Source of the DNA: Treponema sp.
GTDB taxonomy: Bacteria > Spirochaetota > Spirochaetia > Treponematales > Breznakiellaceae
NCBI GenBank assembly: GCA_031274035.1
Contig: JAISQR010000004.1
Location: 1-36,988, forward strand
Direction: 5' to 3'
DNA: 36,988 nucleotides
Below are positions 35,393-36,988 of this stretch, piece by piece. Within the stretch, counting starts at the first letter, position 1. The number at the start of each line of letters is the position of its first letter. The notes beneath the pieces are model-generated. The model saw only the letters and a list, made by a program, of their open reading frames with translations, was not told the origin of the DNA and did no database searches. Both the position numbers and the translations under genes were made by a program.

Positions 35393-36634
35393 TTAATTTT
35401 CCAGAATCGTTATCTCGACACGGCGGTTACGGGCACGGCCTGCTTCGTTGAGATTATCGGCAATGGGCTTTTCCGCACCGTAACCGCGCACAACAATACG
35501 CTCCGGGCTGCGTACCTTTTTACTGATAAAATAATCGGCTACAGTCCCCGCCCTATCTAAAGAGAGCTTCATGCGGCCTTCGGCGTTACCGGCCAAGGCA
35601 GTATGACCCCCTACAAGAATATCCCTTTCGCTGTAGCGCATAAGTATCTCGGATATCTTGTCAAGTTTCTGCTGTTCGCCGGGAAGCATAACAGGAGAAT
35701 CAGGATAGAACTGTATATTTTCCAGATTTAAGATGACGCCTTCATCGGATTCTCTTACGGACACATCACCTAAATCCAGGCGGTCCAGGTCCTCTTTAAT
35801 TTCATCCGTAATTTTTTTCTTGTCCATACGCTGCGATTCAAGCACTTCCGCCTTTGCCCAGCCGCGGTATTCTACGGTCTGGTTATTGGAGAGTTCAAAA
35901 ATCATACGAAAATTTTCTTCGTAGGCAACGGCCTGCCCCATTTCCGTGTCCCAGTAAACGGTTTGGTCCGATGCGCCCATTATCCGCATCGGATAGATAA
36001 GGCCCCGTACTGCCGCAGGCTCGGTAAAGATTCGGTATGTAACTGAAAATGCGGGGTAGCTCTTTTCCTTCCAGTTCCTGGTTCCAAGAAAAGTATACCG
36101 CGCTGTAAAAGGGATAAGGTAAGGTTCCTGAATGCCGAAGCTATCCCTGAAATCGTGCATCTCGTGCCCTTCGGCGGACCAGGACTCCCCCACCTTAATA
36201 TCTTTTAGAGGAAAAACCGGTACATTTCTCACCACTGGCATATAATACTGCTTGCCTATGGTAAGGCGTCCCTGTTTATCGCGCTCGAATTCCGATTCGT
36301 ATTCCCGCGACCATTGAAAAGACCGCCCTGCCAGGGCCAGCGCATGTTCGGCGGTGATGAATGAAGCCTTCAGCCGGCCTTTTCCTTCATTTACATCCGT
36401 TACCTCTACCGCTATCCTATTCAGTATCTCGGCCTGATGACTGAGACGCCGGTTGATATACACATCCTCGTTAACGGTGGAAAGGATACGGTAGGCATCC
36501 CCATTTTCATGTTTGTATAAAAATTGCTCCGCTTTGAGATTTGGAGGTTGCAGAATGAAGACGCAGAACAAAAAAGGAACTATTATCGATAGTATCAAAT
36601 ATTCCGGTTTAAACGACAGAACTTTTTTTTTCAT
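35393..36634 (-). CDS. OmpA-domain envelope protein (Tp0624-like)
   Basis: 413 residues. Signal peptide or N-terminal anchor about 12-35 (cleavage possible after LKA). The middle part (about 36-260) is beta-rich with no recognised domain. The C-terminal OmpA-like domain (about 300-413) has GGHTALAGN, KLSLDRAGTVADYF, VVRGYGAEKP and ARNRRVEITI. The Asp that in OmpA domains normally follows HT and holds diaminopimelate is Ala346 here, while the partner Arg361 is kept. The layout recalls T. pallidum Tp0624, from memory. GGGAG precedes the ATG. It probably sits in the periplasm or outer envelope. Confidence 0.87.
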   Translation of the reverse strand: MKKKVLSFKPEYLILSIIVPFLFCVFILQPPNLKAEQFLYKHENGDAYRILSTVNEDVYINRRLSHQAEILNRIAVEVTDVNEGKGRLKASFITAEHALALAGRSFQWSREYESEFERDKQGRLTIGKQYYMPVVRNVPVFPLKDIKVGESWSAEGHEMHDFRDSFGIQEPYLIPFTARYTFLGTRNWKEKSYPAFSVTYRIFTEPAAVRGLIYPMRIMGASDQTVYWDTEMGQAVAYEENFRMIFELSNNQTVEYRGWAKAEVLESQRMDKKKITDEIKEDLDRLDLGDVSVRESDEGVILNLENIQFYPDSPVMLPGEQQKLDKISEILMRYSERDILVGGHTALAGNAEGRMKLSLDRAGTVADYFISKKVRSPERIVVRGYGAEKPIADNLNEAGRARNRRVEITILEN

Positions 36635-36735
36635 TTAAACTCCCGCAAAAAATAAATTCTTTATATTTATCGGAAGAAAAAGGCTGAATGATAAGGGGCC
36701 GGAGCAGACAACAAGTAATAGAGAGTCTGTAAAGT

Positions 36736-36891
36736 ATGGATCGATCGATCTTGCTGGAAATTGTCCGTAAATATGCATTTTACAAAAAAGATATCGCCAT
36801 GAACCTGAAAAGCATCTTCAGGAATAGTATTAATTTTGCGGCGGAACATAATTCGTTCTGCCGCCTCTGGGAGCCTGTGGGACTTTGGTGA
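36736..36891 (+). CDS. Possible small protein (51 residues), doubtful
   Basis: Open frame from ATG 36736 to TGA 36889-36891, rich in Lys, Phe, Asn and Ile, ending WEPVGLW. The stop codon overlaps the first bases of the palindrome, and the last codons lie in the repeat flank (GCCTGTGGGACTTTGGTG) shared with 16.55 kb, so the C-terminus is repeat-derived. The ribosome-binding site is weak (GAGAG, far upstream). No known family. Confidence 0.2.
   Translation: MDRSILLEIVRKYAFYKKDIAMNLKSIFRNSINFAAEHNSFCRLWEPVGLW
36838..36864. other. Stem-loop
   Basis: GCGGCGGAAC and GTTCTGCCGC form ten pairs (one G-T) around a 7-base loop. No T-run on either strand. It lies 26 bases before the palindrome at 36890. 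Confidence 0.5.
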
Positions 36892-36917
36892 ATTTTTGCA
36901 TATTCATGCAAAAATTC
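36890..36917. repeat. Dispersed long palindrome, copy 3
   Basis: 12-base arms (36890-36901 and 36906-36917; GAATTTTTGCAT and its reverse complement) with loop ATTC. An outer inverted repeat GGAGCCT (36870-36876) / AGGCTCC (36927-36933) nests around it. The left flank matches copy 2 on the minus strand. Confidence 0.75.
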
Positions 36918-36950
36918 CGATTAACGAGGCTCCTTTGGGAGTTTGCAAGG

Positions 36951-36980
36951 TATAAATTTGCAATAAATTGCAAATTTATA
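36951..36980. repeat. Second palindrome of the same shape, different sequence
   Basis: 13-base arms (36951-36963 and 36968-36980; TATAAATTTGCAA and its reverse complement) around a 4-base loop TAAA. Same arm and loop size as the other palindromes but different bases, 33 bases after copy 3. Confidence 0.7.
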
Positions 36981-36988
36981 CAATTTTC

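Larger units (their letters stand above)
36635..36988. other. Repeat-rich right end of window
   Basis: 354 bases after (upstream of) the OmpA-like gene. It holds that gene's promoter region, a doubtful 51-codon frame, a 10-bp stem (36838-36864) and two 28-30 base palindromes. No established gene. Confidence 0.5.

Noticed and set aside
36667-36849. Minus-strand 60-codon frame at the right end
   Set aside because: Overlaps the 10-bp stem, has no ribosome-binding site and a composition unlike a real protein.
1-36988. CRISPR arrays, tRNA, rRNA, tmRNA
   Set aside because: No regularly spaced repeats and no recognisable RNA core sequences in any intergenic gap.

Overview
The window looks like chromosomal sequence from a spirochaete close to Treponema, possibly of the termite-gut type. 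This is inferred from gene content and protein style (a Treponema-like integrase, a Tp0624-like OmpA protein, spirochaete-type lipoproteins, a diderm envelope gene set). It was not established by any search. Coding density is high, and genes run in blocks on alternating strands.

Layout. (1) 1-437, minus: the N-terminal part of a tyrosine recombinase that runs off the left edge, followed by about 540 bases of repeats and hairpins. (2) 981-7934, minus: a complete phosphate-starvation operon in the order pstS, pstC, pstA, pstB, phoU, phoB, phoR, with mostly overlapping or touching genes and a strong stem-loop between pstS and pstC. (3) 8324-14685, plus: a cell-wall and division block. It holds a membrane protein joining an Hsp70 substrate-binding-like domain to a LysM domain, a Slt70-like lytic transglycosylase lipoprotein, and FtsK. 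(4) 15063-16433, minus: a MATE exporter. (5) 16684-20417, plus: cobalamin-dependent methionine synthase, split into two frames exactly at a run of ten A. (6) 20520-24009, minus: a PfkB sugar kinase (KDG kinase-like) behind 6-phosphogluconate dehydrogenase, then a lipoprotein of unknown role. (7) 24099-27991, plus: a MoxR ATPase, DUF58 and DUF4129-like membrane protein trio. (8) 28203-32171, minus: lysC, dapB and a two-module AAA+ ATPase. (9) 32304-36634: mnmG, a HIT hydrolase, an A+T-rich isochorismatase-like gene and an OmpA-domain protein.

How the genes work together. PstSCAB imports phosphate, PhoU links transporter state to the PhoR kinase, and PhoB drives transcription. LysC and DapB act in the aspartate pathway to lysine/diaminopimelate, and MetH makes methionine from the same pathway. 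Gnd and the sugar kinase feed central carbon metabolism. The LysM protein, lytic transglycosylase and FtsK probably act at the peptidoglycan layer and division site.

The most unusual points are the Hsp70-SBD/LysM fusion without an ATPase domain, the metH frameshift on A10, a dispersed family of about 26-30 base palindromes near gene ends, an OmpA domain lacking the usual DAP-binding Asp, and PstC with an extra periplasmic insert of about 110 residues. No tRNA, rRNA, CRISPR array or complete insertion sequence was seen.
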